Shown in pieces: positions 18,961-29,125 of a stretch of 64,000 nt of DNA. Made by a program: the position numbers and the translations under genes. Position 1 is the first letter of the stretch, and each line of letters starts with the position of its first letter. Below the pieces are notes generated by a model that was given only the letters and a program-made list of their open reading frames with translations, was not told where the DNA came from and ran no database searches. Origin of the DNA: CAJCIT01 sp963771305 (GTDB taxonomy: Bacteria; Acidobacteriota; Terriglobia; Bryobacterales; Bryobacteraceae). The stretch is from positions 16,725 through 80,724 of the forward strand of contig CAVYTS010000040.1 in the NCBI GenBank assembly GCA_963771305.1, in the 5' to 3' direction.

Positions 18961-19393
18961 CGAACCGCCTCGCGGGAACCGGAGTCAAGTTTTTTCGACT
19001 GCCGCTCGGCTTTCACGACTCGCTTCTTCTCAAAAAAACTCCGGACATTTGCTGTTCGATCATCTGACCGAACCAGACCCGCCGTATGACCGGTTTCATT
19101 GCACTCGAGATCCAGTGCCCCTTGCTACGCAAAGCCTTGATTGACGTCGTAGGTCTCGGCGCAGTCCCCTTCCCCGTCTCGCTGTGGGACGGTGTGCACG
19201 TCCCCGGGTTGTCCAGATCCCCTTCCCTTCCCAGCCCGCCTTGCGGTCATCGATTCGGCCATCCATGCCTGTGGCGAATCGCTAGGCGCCAATGGATCGA
19301 TAGCGCTGTGAAGGGTCAAATTCACAGCAATGAACTCTTCGACTAGCCACTTTGTCGGCCACTGGGATTATTTCTAGAGCCCAACCGAATCGG
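18961..19393. other. 433-bp stretch without a supportable gene
   Basis: I found only short ORFs without start signals or family resemblance here. It separates two minus-strand genes and may carry the promoter of the broken outer-membrane gene. Confidence 0.3.
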
Positions 19394-19999
19394 CTATTGT
19401 TTGAAAGACGGCGGAGGTCCGCTGATACGATTTCCTTTGAGATCGACACTTACCTCGACCCGATTAGCTATTTTCATGAATGGAATGCCGCTGTTCATGC
19501 CATAGTCCTTACGATCAAAGGCCATCGTTCCTGTGATACTGCCTGAACCTGTCCCCTTGCCAGACATCACTACGCTCAGTTTCTCAGGCTTTGTGACTCC
19601 GCGTATCGTAAAATTGCCATCGACTTCAAAGGTATTCGGGCCATTCTGTACAACTTTTGTCGACTTGAATGTGATTAGAGGATCTTTGTCCACGTCAAAA
19701 AAGTCTTTGCCCTCTAATGTCTTGTTCTTGATTCCACTTCCTGTGTCGACACTAGCGGCCTGAATCTCAATATCCAAAACGGCTGTCGACACGTCAGTCG
19801 AAGCAAAAGTCAGGGAAGCGTCCCATTTGTTGAAGGTTCCGTCAATCTTCGACGATGCATCCACATGGAACGTAATCTTACTGCTGACAGGTGAAACCTT
19901 AAAAACAGGAACGCCCGCTGGAGCCTGCGTCTGTGCCGTTGCAAGTGTCGTGAAGACGAATAGTGTTGTAAGACTGGCAAACCAAATAGTTTTTTTCAA
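19394..19999 (-). CDS. YceI family periplasmic protein
   Basis: 201 residues. I chose the TTG start at 19999 because GGAGG lies 6 bases upstream and it gives a proper signal peptide (LKKTIWFASLTTLFVFTTLATAQ); the longer frame to 20161 has no signal logic. The YceI lipocalin-like fold is shown by 'SKITFHVDASSKIDGTFNKW', 'VDTGSGIKNKTLEGKDFFDV', 'ITFKSTKVV', 'GNFTIRGVTKPEKLSVV' and 'YGMNSGIPFMKIANRVEVSV'. YceI proteins bind long-chain isoprenoids or lipids in the periplasm. The gene is intact and monocistronic. Confidence 0.9.
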   Translation of the reverse strand: MKKTIWFASLTTLFVFTTLATAQTQAPAGVPVFKVSPVSSKITFHVDASSKIDGTFNKWDASLTFASTDVSTAVLDIEIQAASVDTGSGIKNKTLEGKDFFDVDKDPLITFKSTKVVQNGPNTFEVDGNFTIRGVTKPEKLSVVMSGKGTGSGSITGTMAFDRKDYGMNSGIPFMKIANRVEVSVDLKGNRISGPPPSFKQ

Positions 20000-20250
20000 G
20001 GCTGCCTCCGTAACCCAATATACTGCGATAGCTGAAGCTGCTGACTCCCTGAAGGTTTGAATAAAGCGCTGTATCGGCAGCACCACGGCGCGGGTAAGCA
20101 ACGACTCGCGAATCTTAATTTCAAGTGCCCCGTATTTGCGAGGGATATTCGCATCTTCCAAACTCTATCGTCCAATCCGGCCACAGAAAACTCTTCCGAT
20201 CTGGAAGGAGAATTTGGCGTGGCCGAAATCGCCAACCCGCCAACCCCCGG

Positions 20251-21354
20251 TTACCTTGCCACCGGAAGACTAACTGGTTGTTGCAGCCGAAATTCGACTA
20301 AGGATTCGCTTGACACAGATACTTGCTTGCCCTTTGTCGCTGCGGATAGGGTAGTTCCAGCCGCCGCGCCTGCACCGGCGCCGATTGCGGCGCCTTTACC
20401 CCCGCCCGCGAGTCCGCCAACTAGCGCACCGAGTCCTGTACCTCCCACGATTCTGCGTGCTGTCTTGTTACCCTGTCCCTGTGAGGCCACTTCATAGTTA
20501 CTGGTAAGAAGCGGATATGCTGTGCCACTGATGACGATATCCGTCAGTTCCAGCGTCAGTTCGGCTCCGCCGGACATATTGCCCGCTGACTTGGCCTTGG
20601 CAAGGCGGCCATAGACGGTCGTAGCCCTCGGTGCAACTACTACATCCCCAACCTGCAGATTTGTCTCGAGCCTGGCCGTGAAGCGATATCCCGTCTCTTG
20701 TTTGCTCGAATCCACGGAATCGACCATTCGGACCAGGATCCGCGTTCCCGCCGGGACGGTTACTCTTGTCGGTGCTGCCTGCGTTTGCACTTGCGTTGGC
20801 GTTGGTGGCGGTTGTCGTTCTATCGGACCTGGCAACGCGGAAGCAATTTGAAGATCGATGATTGCAAGCAACTGACCTTCAATTTGAAGAAACCGCATGG
20901 CTTCGACGGGGCCCAACGAGTCCTTCATGCGCCCGTAGCATCTCGCCAAAAGATCAGAACGCTGCCTCTGATAATTGAGAGAATCCTGAGCCAGCTTATC
21001 CGCCTTAGGATCAGTCAACTGGGAGTAATTGCGCGTGTAGTCCTGAACGTTCCCGGCTCTCAGAATGTTCAGTTTCGTCAAGTCCGCATCGTACTGACCA
21101 TAGATCGGCCAAAATTTAGCCGACTGATCCACGCCCAGGCCCATCAGAGCGCCCATGATCTCGGCTTTCTGACCCTGCACGTCCGTACGCAAGAGTTCGA
21201 TGTACTCTAGAACATTGTTCCGTTGCGTATCCGTCAGAGACGGCGCAGTTTGCGACGGTCTATTTTGCGATTGCCCTGCTTGCTGCACGAAGGTGACGAG
21301 GCAACAGGCAAGGAACATAACAAGCGCGCGACGTACCGCGATTTGTTTCTTCAT
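20251..21354 (-). CDS. Secreted protein with glycine-zipper C-terminus (367 aa)
   Basis: A signal peptide (MKKQIAVRRALVMFLACCLVTFVQQ) precedes a helical domain at ~40-165 rich in conserved W/Y/D residues ('KFWPIYGQYDADLTKLN'), a Pro/Thr/Gln linker, a beta domain at ~195-300 ('VPAGTRILVRMVDSVDSSKQ') and a Gly-zipper at ~310-335 (GGTGLGALVGGLAGGGKGAA). The beta domain plus zipper is common in acidobacterial envelope proteins, where the zipper may insert in or span a membrane. Function unknown. AGGAGAGTC stands just upstream of the ATG. Confidence 0.7.
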   Translation of the reverse strand: MKKQIAVRRALVMFLACCLVTFVQQAGQSQNRPSQTAPSLTDTQRNNVLEYIELLRTDVQGQKAEIMGALMGLGVDQSAKFWPIYGQYDADLTKLNILRAGNVQDYTRNYSQLTDPKADKLAQDSLNYQRQRSDLLARCYGRMKDSLGPVEAMRFLQIEGQLLAIIDLQIASALPGPIERQPPPTPTQVQTQAAPTRVTVPAGTRILVRMVDSVDSSKQETGYRFTARLETNLQVGDVVVAPRATTVYGRLAKAKSAGNMSGGAELTLELTDIVISGTAYPLLTSNYEVASQGQGNKTARRIVGGTGLGALVGGLAGGGKGAAIGAGAGAAAGTTLSAATKGKQVSVSSESLVEFRLQQPVSLPVAR

Positions 21355-21385
21355 CTGACTCTCCTCGGCAGAGACTCGACTGCTC

Positions 21386-21975
21386 CTACTTCAATCTGAT
21401 GGTCACTCCCGCGCCCCCGACTGATGGACATCGTAAACGAACAAGGCTGATGCATTCGTATCGTGGTTCACATTGAGGTAGCGCCAGCCGGCCTGCAAGC
21501 ACTCTTTGCGAAACTTTCAGAGCAAGACGGGCGACTTCATAATCCAGATTGGCACCGCCACCACCGGCGTATCCAAGAAAGGTGACCAGCAGCTTGGGCG
21601 TCAGCACGCCCTCGAATTTTCCTCTTGCAACGGCATCTACCCAGTTGGCAGACTGTGAGGAATTGCTAAAAATCCCAGACCGCTGGAAGCTCAAGTTTTG
21701 TCCAAGATGCCTATACCGCAAGCCGACTCTCGCATCGACCTTCAGCTTGTCCTGGTCCACAAACCGGTAGCCTGCTCCTGGGGTCAGGATAGCTTGTTTT
21801 CGTTGACATTTAAGTAGCTCACGCCGGGATTGAACGGAGGGGGTCGATCACCTTCCCGCTTGACCCACATAAAATCGGCCGGGAGCGCGAAGCGATTTCT
21901 TCGGATCTCCATGGCTTTCCTCAGTCCGATATCTAAATGTGAAAGGATGTCGCCTGGGCTGGCACATGCACGCTC
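21386..21975 (-). pseudogene. Outer-membrane beta-barrel remnant with compensating frameshifts
   Basis: Minus-strand pieces read 'DILSHLDIGL', 'MEIRRNRFALPADFMWVK', 'FNPGVSYLNVN' and then in another frame 'VDQDKLKVDARVGLRYRHLG' and 'FLGYAGGGGANLDYEV', a known acidobacterial barrel type. The ORF 21386-21760 stays open, but between about 21400 and 21495 its sequence is Arg/Cys-rich nonsense. The neighbouring frame there reads 'AGWRYLNVNHD' and 'ALFVYDVHQSG', so two opposite indels flank this block. The start and signal peptide are gone. Confidence 0.7.
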
Positions 21976-22146
21976 GCATTTCTGCCGAGTAGGCCCCAGC
22001 AGAATCAAGAGGTGTTCAGAGCGGAGATGCCTGATCAACTCTTGGCCGGTCTTCCAGCGCGTCTCGAGGCAGAACCTATTCGGGTTTCCAGCTTCCTGAA
22101 AAAGATCACAACCAATGCAGCGTGGCTCGACGCAGGTGGGTCCTAA

Positions 22147-22385
22147 AAGCCAGGAGCGCCCGCCGAACAATACCCGATCCTGGACAAGGTCGCCGAAAAG
22201 ATGATCCAGAAGTATCCGACATCTATATGCGAGCAGTTGTGCACCAAGAAAAGCGAAAAGGCTCCGCCAAGCGCTGAAGAACAAAAAGCGATCGCATTTC
22301 TCAAGAGCAATCCGCAGGTGCGCACTATCAATAGTGTTGCGGCGCCGATCGCTAAGGAGAGTTCGAATGCGGGATAATTTCCTAG
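22147..22385 (+). pseudogene. Fragment of a small acidobacterial protein (about 80 codons)
   Basis: The plus strand reads 'PAEQYPILDKVAEKMIQKY', 'CEQLCTKKSEKAPPSAEEQK' and 'NPQVRTINSVAAPI' without a start codon; an in-frame stop lies at 22144. The last residues shift frame near 22360, and the neighbouring frame gives the expected end 'FECGIIS' to a stop at 22383-22385. This resembles the short 'K-C-QLW...FECGMIP' proteins frequent in Acidobacteriota, whose role is unknown. Both the 5' truncation and the indel mark it as dead. Confidence 0.5.
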
Positions 22386-22420
22386 AAGCGTCTAGTTCAA
22401 TTCAAACGTTCGAGGCAACC

Positions 22421-23302
22421 ATGAGAAGGATGTTTGGGAAGGCATTTCTGACGTCCCTGCTGACTCTCTCGATGATGGGCGGAGTCGCAAACGCTCAAAA
22501 TACAACGCCGTCCGCAGAGAAGAAGACCACGCAGGCCAAGAAGCCGCCGACCACGCCGCCCAAGCCGGATCTCGAGCCCAAGGCAATCGAACTACTCAAA
22601 GCTGTGAGCGAACGTTTGGCTGCTGCGCAGACCCTGTCGTTCACGGCAGTGCAACTCGCCGAGTCCCCTAGCCGCCAGGGCCCTCCCCTTGTCTATGCGA
22701 CAAAGTCAGAGGCCACTCTACAGAGGCCTGACAAGCTGCGTGTGATCATTTCTGGTGACGGTCCAGCCTCGGAGTTCTACTACAATGGCAAAACCATGAT
22801 GGCCTACGCGCCGGCGGAGAACCTGCTCGCGGTTGCCGATGCTCCGCCTACGATTGACGCCATGTTGGAAGCCGCCTACCATTCCGCCGGAATCTTCTTC
22901 AACTTCACCGACTTGATCGTTGCCGACCCCTATAAGGATATGTCCGGGGGGCTGACGCTTGCCTACTATATCGGCCAATCCCACGTGGTCGCAGAAACGA
23001 CGACGGACATGGTCGCATACATCGATAACGGGGTGTTTATCCAGCTGTGGATTGGAACCGAGGACAAACTTCCCCGGATGGTCCGCGCAATTTTTCTAGA
23101 TGACCCAGAGCGTTCGCGCGGCCAAGTGGAGTTCTCCAACTGGCAACTCGACAGGACGGTCCCCCCGGATGTCTTCGTGCTCTCGGACACCGCCAATGCG
23201 AAACGCATTCCGTTCGCTCACCTCCAGGCGGAGCCTAATCCAGGCAATACGGCTCCGGGCGCGCCTCCGTCCAAAGCGAAACGACCCAAAGTGCAACCGT
23301 AA
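22421..23302 (+). CDS. DUF2092 family secreted protein
   Basis: 293 residues from the ATG at 22421. A signal peptide (FLTSLLTLSMMGGVANAQ) and a Lys/Pro-rich linker are followed by a LolA-like single domain: 'AIELLKAVSERLAAAQTLSF', 'ATLQRPDKLRVIISGDGPAS', 'FYYNGKTMMAYAP', 'VPPDVFVLSDTANAKRIPF'. DUF2092 proteins are predicted periplasmic and share the half-barrel fold of LolA/LolB, so binding of a lipid or hydrophobic ligand is plausible. It lies 19 bases before a repeat-rich secreted protein that is probably co-transcribed. Confidence 0.85.
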   Translation: MRRMFGKAFLTSLLTLSMMGGVANAQNTTPSAEKKTTQAKKPPTTPPKPDLEPKAIELLKAVSERLAAAQTLSFTAVQLAESPSRQGPPLVYATKSEATLQRPDKLRVIISGDGPASEFYYNGKTMMAYAPAENLLAVADAPPTIDAMLEAAYHSAGIFFNFTDLIVADPYKDMSGGLTLAYYIGQSHVVAETTTDMVAYIDNGVFIQLWIGTEDKLPRMVRAIFLDDPERSRGQVEFSNWQLDRTVPPDVFVLSDTANAKRIPFAHLQAEPNPGNTAPGAPPSKAKRPKVQP

Positions 23303-23321
23303 TGAAGGAGGAAATCACGTC

Positions 23322-24143
23322 ATGAAAAAAGTGATTGTTAGCTTGGCCAGTCTGGTAATCGGCTTGGTCCTGTGCGCCACGGCCCGGGCCCAGGCGCACA
23401 GAAACGCCTATGGCGGCAGCACGTCGCATAGTTACGGGTCAACCAGCCACACCAACGCCTACGGTGGCAGCTCGTCGCACACGGCCGGCGAGGGTACAAG
23501 TCATACCAGCACATATGGCACCAGTACGTCGCACGCCTATGGTGGCGGCACGAGCCATACCAACGCCTACGGCGGCACCACAACGGGAGCTTATGGAGCA
23601 GGTGCGACCCACACGACCCCGTACGGAACGACAACCTACGCTTCTGCGTATCATCCACCCACTGCCTACTATGGGTATCATCCGCCCACAACCGTGGCCT
23701 ACTACGGAACAGGGTGCTACAACTGCGTTTCGACTGGAGGGGCCGCAGCCGCGGGTGCTGTAGTCGGCATGGCCGTTGGCGCCGCCGCAGCCTCTTCCAA
23801 CGCCAGTTCCCAAAGCGCGAGCGCATACAGTTCGGGCTACTCAGCCGGCGCGGCCAACGCGAACACTGCCAACGCCAACGCTGCGGCTGCGAATGCTAAT
23901 GCGGCGGCAGCGAACGCCAATACGGCCGCAACGAACGCCAATGTCGCCGCCGCCAACGCGAGTGTTGCTGCGGGTACCGCCAACGTCACGTATCAGATGG
24001 GCGCAGTTTATGGAGCGCTGCCTGCCGGCTGCATCAGTCCCCATGTTTCGGGAGGTGGAACTTATTATTTGTGCGGCAACACCTGGTTCAGCCCCTCCTA
24101 TGGTGCGAATGGTGTCCTCTATCGCGTGGTGCCTACACCGTAA
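23322..24143 (+). CDS. Secreted low-complexity repeat protein (273 aa)
   Basis: AAGGAGG precedes the ATG at 23322. After a signal peptide (MKKVIVSLASLVIGLVLCATARAQ) come about seven degenerate repeats of the form 'TSHTNAYGG', then a Tyr/Pro stretch (YHPPTAYYGYHPPTT), a hydrophobic Gly/Ala segment (GGAAAAGAVVGMAVGAAAA) and a second repeat block of alternating Ala-Asn (ANANTANANAAAANANAA). A short conserved-looking C-terminal domain has two Cys ('GCISPHVSGGGTYYLCGNTWF'). The layout suggests a cell-surface or matrix protein with one membrane-associated helix. It follows the DUF2092 gene closely; partners in a surface process is an inference. Confidence 0.7.
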   Translation: MKKVIVSLASLVIGLVLCATARAQAHRNAYGGSTSHSYGSTSHTNAYGGSSSHTAGEGTSHTSTYGTSTSHAYGGGTSHTNAYGGTTTGAYGAGATHTTPYGTTTYASAYHPPTAYYGYHPPTTVAYYGTGCYNCVSTGGAAAAGAVVGMAVGAAAASSNASSQSASAYSSGYSAGAANANTANANAAAANANAAAANANTAATNANVAAANASVAAGTANVTYQMGAVYGALPAGCISPHVSGGGTYYLCGNTWFSPSYGANGVLYRVVPTP

Positions 24144-24364
24144 GGGGAACGTGCATCGTTGACATGGCTCTCATTTGGAAAAAGATCGAGAAAACTGAGG
24201 AGACTTCACGAATCAGAGCATCCCATGACAACCAATCGGTCGCGGGTGTGCGACTTTTAGAGAGGGCGGCGAGATGCAAGGATACGTATTCTGATTTTCT
24301 TCGTTTTTGGGCCGACTCATTGCCTCGTTGTGATGCTCTGTGCAGGTTGCGGAAGGAGAGTCCG

Positions 24365-25063
24365 ATGAATTGGAAAAGTAAACGCATGATGATCATTGGC
24401 GCCGTAGCGGTTGTCGCTGCCGTCCCGGTACTTCCCCAGAATCCTGAGCTTCAGGGAAAGCTAGCCGCTGTAAAACAGTCCATGGCGGAGAACAAGCAGA
24501 AGCTCCGGCAGTATCAGTGGATCGAAACAACCCAGCTCACCTTGAAGGGTGACGCCAAGCCTCCGACCAAGAATAGTTGCCTGTACGGCCCTGATGGACA
24601 GGTTCAGAAAACTCTGATCGGTCCTCCTCCGGAGCCTCCGAGTGGTGGCAGGATGAAGCAAAGAGTCATCGCGAAAAAAAAGGCGGAAATGCAAGACTAC
24701 ATGCAAGACGTGAAGGCTGTCCTCACCATGTACGTGCCGCCCGACCCTCAGAAGATGCAGACGGCCTACCAGGCAGGCAAGCTGTCCCTGAACCCTGTAC
24801 CCGGCGCGCTGAACTTGGTCTTCACTGATTATGCCCAGCCCGGCGATAGGATGACCCTCACGTTTGACACTGCCGCCAAGAAAATAACCGCTCTGAACAT
24901 CAATACCTACATGGGGCAGGAAAAAGATGCCGTGAAATTGCAAGTGCAGATGGGCAGCCTTCCAGACGGCACCAACTATGTTCAGCAGACAGTGCTTAGC
25001 GCAACCGCAAAGCAACTAGTCGTCACAACCACGAATTCGAATTACCAAAAGCTTGGAGGGTAA
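24365..25063 (+). CDS. Secreted hypothetical protein (232 aa)
   Basis: GGAAGGAGAG precedes the ATG. The N-terminus (MMIIGAVAVVAAVPVLPQ) is a signal peptide. The mature part has a helical first half ('KLAAVKQSMAENKQKLRQYQ', 'WIETTQLTLKGDAKP') and a beta-rich second half ('DRMTLTFDTAAKKITALNIN', 'VQQTVLSATAKQLVVTTTNS'), a pattern seen in many acidobacterial exported proteins of unknown role. Intact; probably its own transcription unit. Confidence 0.65.
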   Translation: MNWKSKRMMIIGAVAVVAAVPVLPQNPELQGKLAAVKQSMAENKQKLRQYQWIETTQLTLKGDAKPPTKNSCLYGPDGQVQKTLIGPPPEPPSGGRMKQRVIAKKKAEMQDYMQDVKAVLTMYVPPDPQKMQTAYQAGKLSLNPVPGALNLVFTDYAQPGDRMTLTFDTAAKKITALNINTYMGQEKDAVKLQVQMGSLPDGTNYVQQTVLSATAKQLVVTTTNSNYQKLGG

Positions 25064-25256
25064 TTATAGCGTTAAGAAGCCCCCCTTCCGGGTCGCTGGA
25101 TCTCTGGCTCGCGGTCACGCCAGGTGAGAGTTGTGAAGGAGAATTCGAATCGAACAAGAAATTTTCTCAGGGGCCCTCGTGACAGCATGGCGAAAGCGAC
25201 AAGCACGATGGATTTAGGCCTCTTCTTATCAATGGGTTTGCAAGAAGGGATCACTT

Positions 25257-27483
25257 ATGAACATGAGGAGTCGTTGGATCGCAATCGTCTTCTTGGCCAT
25301 CGCCGTAACTTTGGCGGTCGCACCGGCATTCGCGCAGCAGCCGAATCCCGAGCGCAACGCATACTTCGGGGAAACCCACATCCACACCAGCTGGTCGTTT
25401 GACGCCTACGTTTTTGGCAATACCAAGGCCGGACCCGAAGACGCTTACAAGTTCGCCATGGGACAGCCGATCGACCATCCTGCCGGCTACAAAGTGAAGA
25501 TCACTCGTCCGCTCGATTTCATGGCGGTAACCGATCACGCCGAGTACGTTGGCACGGTTTCTCTGGCAAACGACCCCGACTCACCGATCAGCAAATTACC
25601 CATTGCGGAAAAGCTGACGGTCCGAAGCAAAGAAGACATCATGCGCGTGTACATGTTTCTTGGCGGCTCAATTAGTAAGAACGAGCCACTCCCGGAACTG
25701 ACGAACCCCGAGGTGAAGGGCAGTGTCTGGAAGGAGATTGTCAGCATTGCGGACAAGTACTACCAGCCGGGCAAGTTTACGACCTTTGCGGCCTATGAAT
25801 GGAGTTCGACGCCGGACAATCGCAACATGCACCGCAACATCATCTTTGAAGATTCCAAGAAGGTGCCGGGATATCCCTTTTCTTCGTTGGACTCAGATCA
25901 GCCCGAGGATCTATGGAACTGGATGGACGGACAGCGCAAAGCGGGTAATGAGGTATTGGCGATCTCGCATAATGCCAACCTGAGCGACGGTATTATGTTT
26001 CCGCTCGAGGTTGACAGCAAGAACCGGCCGATCGACGCTGCCTGGGCGCAGGAGCGGGTGAACAACGAGCCGCTAACCGAAATCCATCAGCTCAAGGGCA
26101 CATCAGAAACCACTCCAGTACTTTCTCCCAACGATGAGTTCGCTGACTACGAGTTACTCAATTACCTGCTAGGCGGGGTGGAACGGACTCCCAAAATCCA
26201 CGGCAGCTACATCCGTGAGGCATGGCAGAACGGCTTGGCGATGCAAGATAGTCGCGGATACAACTCCTACAAGATGGGGGTCGTAGGGCGCCAGCGATTC
26301 ACATGACACCGGTGCCGGCTACAGCCAGAGCGACTATTTTGGCGGACACGGCTTGCTGGACGCCACGCCGGAGATGCGCCTGAGCGGCAAGAAAGAAGCG
26401 GGCATGAATCTGGGTCTGCTCAGCACTGGCGGCCTGGGTGGTGTGTGGGCGGAAGAGAACACTCGCGAGTCGATCTTCGCCGCCATGCAGCGCAAGGAGA
26501 CCTTCGGCACCAGCGGCGTGCGAATCAAGGTCCGGCTCTTCGGCGGCTGGGATTTCCGACCCGACGTACTGAGCCAGAAAGACTGGGTGAAGACCGGGTA
26601 TGCCAAGGGCGTGCCTATGGGCGGCGACCTTCCGCCAAAAGCGGGAAAGGCGCCAACTTTCATCGTGTGGGCGGTCAAAGACCCTGACGACGGCAACCTT
26701 GACCGCATTCAAGTCATCAAGGGCTGGACCAAGAGCGGCCAGATCTTCGAAAAGATCTACGACGTGGCATGGTCCGGCAATCGCAAGCCCGATTCGGCTA
26801 CCGGCAAAGTCCCCGCGGTAGGCAACACGGTTGATGTCAAGAACGCGACTTACACGAACAGCATCGGTGCAGTCGAACTCAGGAAGGTGTGGAGGGACCC
26901 CGACTTCGATCCCAGTTTGCACGCGTTCTATTACGTCCGTGTGCTGCAGATACAGACGCCCCGATGGACCACCTACGATGCCAAGAAGTTGGGAGTGCCA
27001 CCACCGACCTTCGCGCCCGCCACGGTCCAGGAGCGTGCTTGGACTTCTCCCATCTGGTACACCCCGACGCCGGAGGAAGCGCGCAAGGGCGAAAAGCAGG
27101 TCATGGTTGCAGATCTGAAGCAGAAGCGGGCCGAGACTCTCGACGATGCCCAGTTAAGGCAGTTGGTGGTGGGAAAGACGCTGACCGTTCGGAACCTGGT
27201 TACCGGTCAGCGGTTCACGATTTCCTACGGCAAGGAAGGACGACGTCTGCTTCTCAGCATAGATGGGAGGCCACCGCAGCAGCCGGGTGAATTATTCGAC
27301 GTGACGGGCGCGGGTGCCTTGGGATCGCCGGCACCGTACGAGATTCGCGGCGGGCAAATTATCACCACGCTTGGCGAGACGCCTTTCGCAGTGACCGTCT
27401 ACAAGCTGGGCGACAAGTACCTGGCCGCTCGGATCAATGAATTCGGGTACGCCAATTACGAGCTCGAACAAGTGCAAGAGTAG
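25257..27483 (+). CDS. DUF3604 family protein, split by one frameshift
   Basis: A signal peptide (MNMRSRWIAIVFLAIAVTL..., ending AFAQ) leads to a PHP-like metal-hydrolase fold: 'NAYFGETHIHTSWSFDA', 'DFMAVTDHAEYVG', 'AYEWSSTPDNRNMHRNIIF', 'VLAISHNANLSDG'. In the next frame follow 'ASDSHDTGAGY' and 'GLGGVWAEENTRESIFAAMQ', ending at 27483. One extra G in 26286-26288 causes the break: removing it gives 'KMGVVGASDSHDTGAGYSQS'. The total would be ~741 residues, normal for DUF3604. The intact His/Asp metal ligands on both sides suggest the break is recent or a sequencing error. Confidence 0.85.
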
Positions 27484-27611
27484 TCCTGAGAGGCAGCGAG
27501 ATACAAGAAAGTGGACGTGGTCTCATCCATTCCTGCGAGTTCGTGCAGGGACGCCCATGCGTCTATGCAAATCGTCCTCGGCCGCCCGGGAAGTACTTCG
27601 AAAACATACGA

Positions 27612-27885
27612 ATCCAACTGGGCTGGCGCAGCGCAAGCCATGGCTCGTGGCTTTCTTGTTTGATCTGCTACATGGCCTCGGATTTGCGGGTGGACTTAGT
27701 GCGGCGGGACTACCCACTGCTCATGTCCCGTTTGGCCATTTCTCGTTTGTCGGACTAGCGCTCCTGCTCACAGGCACGCTTAAGCGCTGCTTGTCTCACC
27801 TACCTTGTTGGTCGTGGCTAATCGCGCCTTATGCCATCGGCGGCCGCACCCTTGTGGCTTATCGCGCGCATCGCGGCGTTCTAAG
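27612..27885 (+). pseudogene. Remnant of a HupE/UreJ-like gene
   Basis: 'QRKPWLVAFLFDLLHGLGFA' and 'GGLSAAGLPTAHVPF' match the HupE/UreJ_2 motif 'LLHGFGFASAL.SAGLP' in the gene at 11477. After further frame changes the end 'CWSWLIAPYAIGG' and 'PLWLIARIAAF' plus stop is recognisable. Only the C-terminal third remains, in at least three frames. It lies between the DUF3604 and DUF481 genes and is not coding. Confidence 0.7.
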
Positions 27886-27939
27886 GGTCCGAGGTTCCAG
27901 ATCTCCGACTCTTCGAGATGGCTATTGGAGGCTGCTGAA

Positions 27940-29040
27940 ATGCGTACAGGTTTTCTTCCATCCCGAGCGGTTGCTCTACAGCATCTGTGCACGCGGATGG
28001 TGATTTTTTCTTCTACGTTTGCCATCGCTATACCTCTTGTGGCCCGAGAGAAAACGGACATCCTCGTGATGAACAACGGCGATCGGCTGACAGGCGAGAT
28101 CAAAGGCCTTAATTCTGGCACTCTTTTCGTCAGCCTCGATTACATATCCGGCACCAGCTCGGTGGACTGGGCGAAGGTAGATCACCTCGAAAGCAAGCAG
28201 CTGTTTCTCGTGAAGACACAAGATGGATCGGTCTACACCGGCACCCTACACTCGGTTCAGTTGTCTGGAAAGCGGCCGATCCAGATCGAGATTTCAGCGA
28301 CTCCCAATGAAGTCACGGTGCTGGATCGCTCGAAGATCACCAGAATGACGCAAACATCGGAAAACTTTTGGCAGCGGTTCAATGGGCAGATCAATTCGGG
28401 GATTTCGTACTCCAAGGGCAATCAGGCAACGCAATATAATATCGCCGCCCTGCTTGAGTATCCAAGGGAACGATGGGTGACTGCGGCTAACTACAATTCG
28501 ACGCTAGCCTCCAGCACTGGCTCAACGGCTTCGACACGAAACGCGCTTGACCTATATGCCGGCAGATTGCTTCGGTGGGACAACTGGTTTTATTCGGGAG
28601 TCACTGACTTTCTTCAAAGCTCCGAACAAGGAATAGATTTTCGGACAAATCTCGGGGGTGGAATTGGCCGATATTTGAAGAATACAAATCGCACGAACAT
28701 CTGGTTACTTGGCGGCTTAGCCTGGCAAAACACGCGGTATTCCCAGTCCTTGGGCCAGCAAGCAACGCAAAACGTTGCCGCCGCTTTGATCGTTGGTCAA
28801 GCTCAGTTTTTCGCCTTCAACAAAACGAATTTGACCATTAGTGGGTCCGTGCTCCCGGCCGTATCCCAACCTGGCCGAGTGTTCACGAATACGACGGCTA
28901 CTTACTACGTGAAGGTCTTTGGCGGACTCACTTGGAATGTCTCCTTCTACGGTAACTGGGACAGCCATCCTCCTAAAGGTCTTTCCGGCAGTGATTATGG
29001 AGCTAGCTCAGGGCTAGGATGGAGCTTCGGTAATCGATGA
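27940..29040 (+). CDS. DUF481 family outer-membrane protein
   Basis: 366 residues from the ATG at 27940 (TTGGAGG ~10 bases upstream). After a hydrophobic leader the N-terminal domain reads 'VMNNGDRLTGEIKGLNSGTL' and 'VYTGTLHSVQLSGKRPI', the Sm-like 'NGDRLTGEI' motif that precedes DUF481 barrels. From ~125 come barrel strands ('QINSGISYSKGNQATQYNI', 'WFYSGVTDFLQSSEQGIDF', 'GLTWNVSFYGNWDSHPP') and a terminal 'GLGWSFGNR'. DUF481 proteins are predicted salt-stress or envelope barrels of unknown transport role. Intact. Confidence 0.85.
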   Translation: MRTGFLPSRAVALQHLCTRMVIFSSTFAIAIPLVAREKTDILVMNNGDRLTGEIKGLNSGTLFVSLDYISGTSSVDWAKVDHLESKQLFLVKTQDGSVYTGTLHSVQLSGKRPIQIEISATPNEVTVLDRSKITRMTQTSENFWQRFNGQINSGISYSKGNQATQYNIAALLEYPRERWVTAANYNSTLASSTGSTASTRNALDLYAGRLLRWDNWFYSGVTDFLQSSEQGIDFRTNLGGGIGRYLKNTNRTNIWLLGGLAWQNTRYSQSLGQQATQNVAAALIVGQAQFFAFNKTNLTISGSVLPAVSQPGRVFTNTTATYYVKVFGGLTWNVSFYGNWDSHPPKGLSGSDYGASSGLGWSFGNR

Positions 29041-29125
29041 ACCCGGGAGCGATAGTGCACGCTGGAGCATTGCAAGATCGAGCGATCTGCCGCCAGCGAT
29101 TGAATTTGCTGCGAGACATTACGCG

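Noticed and set aside
23397..23660. Tandem DNA repeats at 23.4-23.9 kb as a CRISPR-like or satellite array
   Set aside because: The repeats are in-frame codon repeats of a secreted protein, with degenerate third positions and no spacers.
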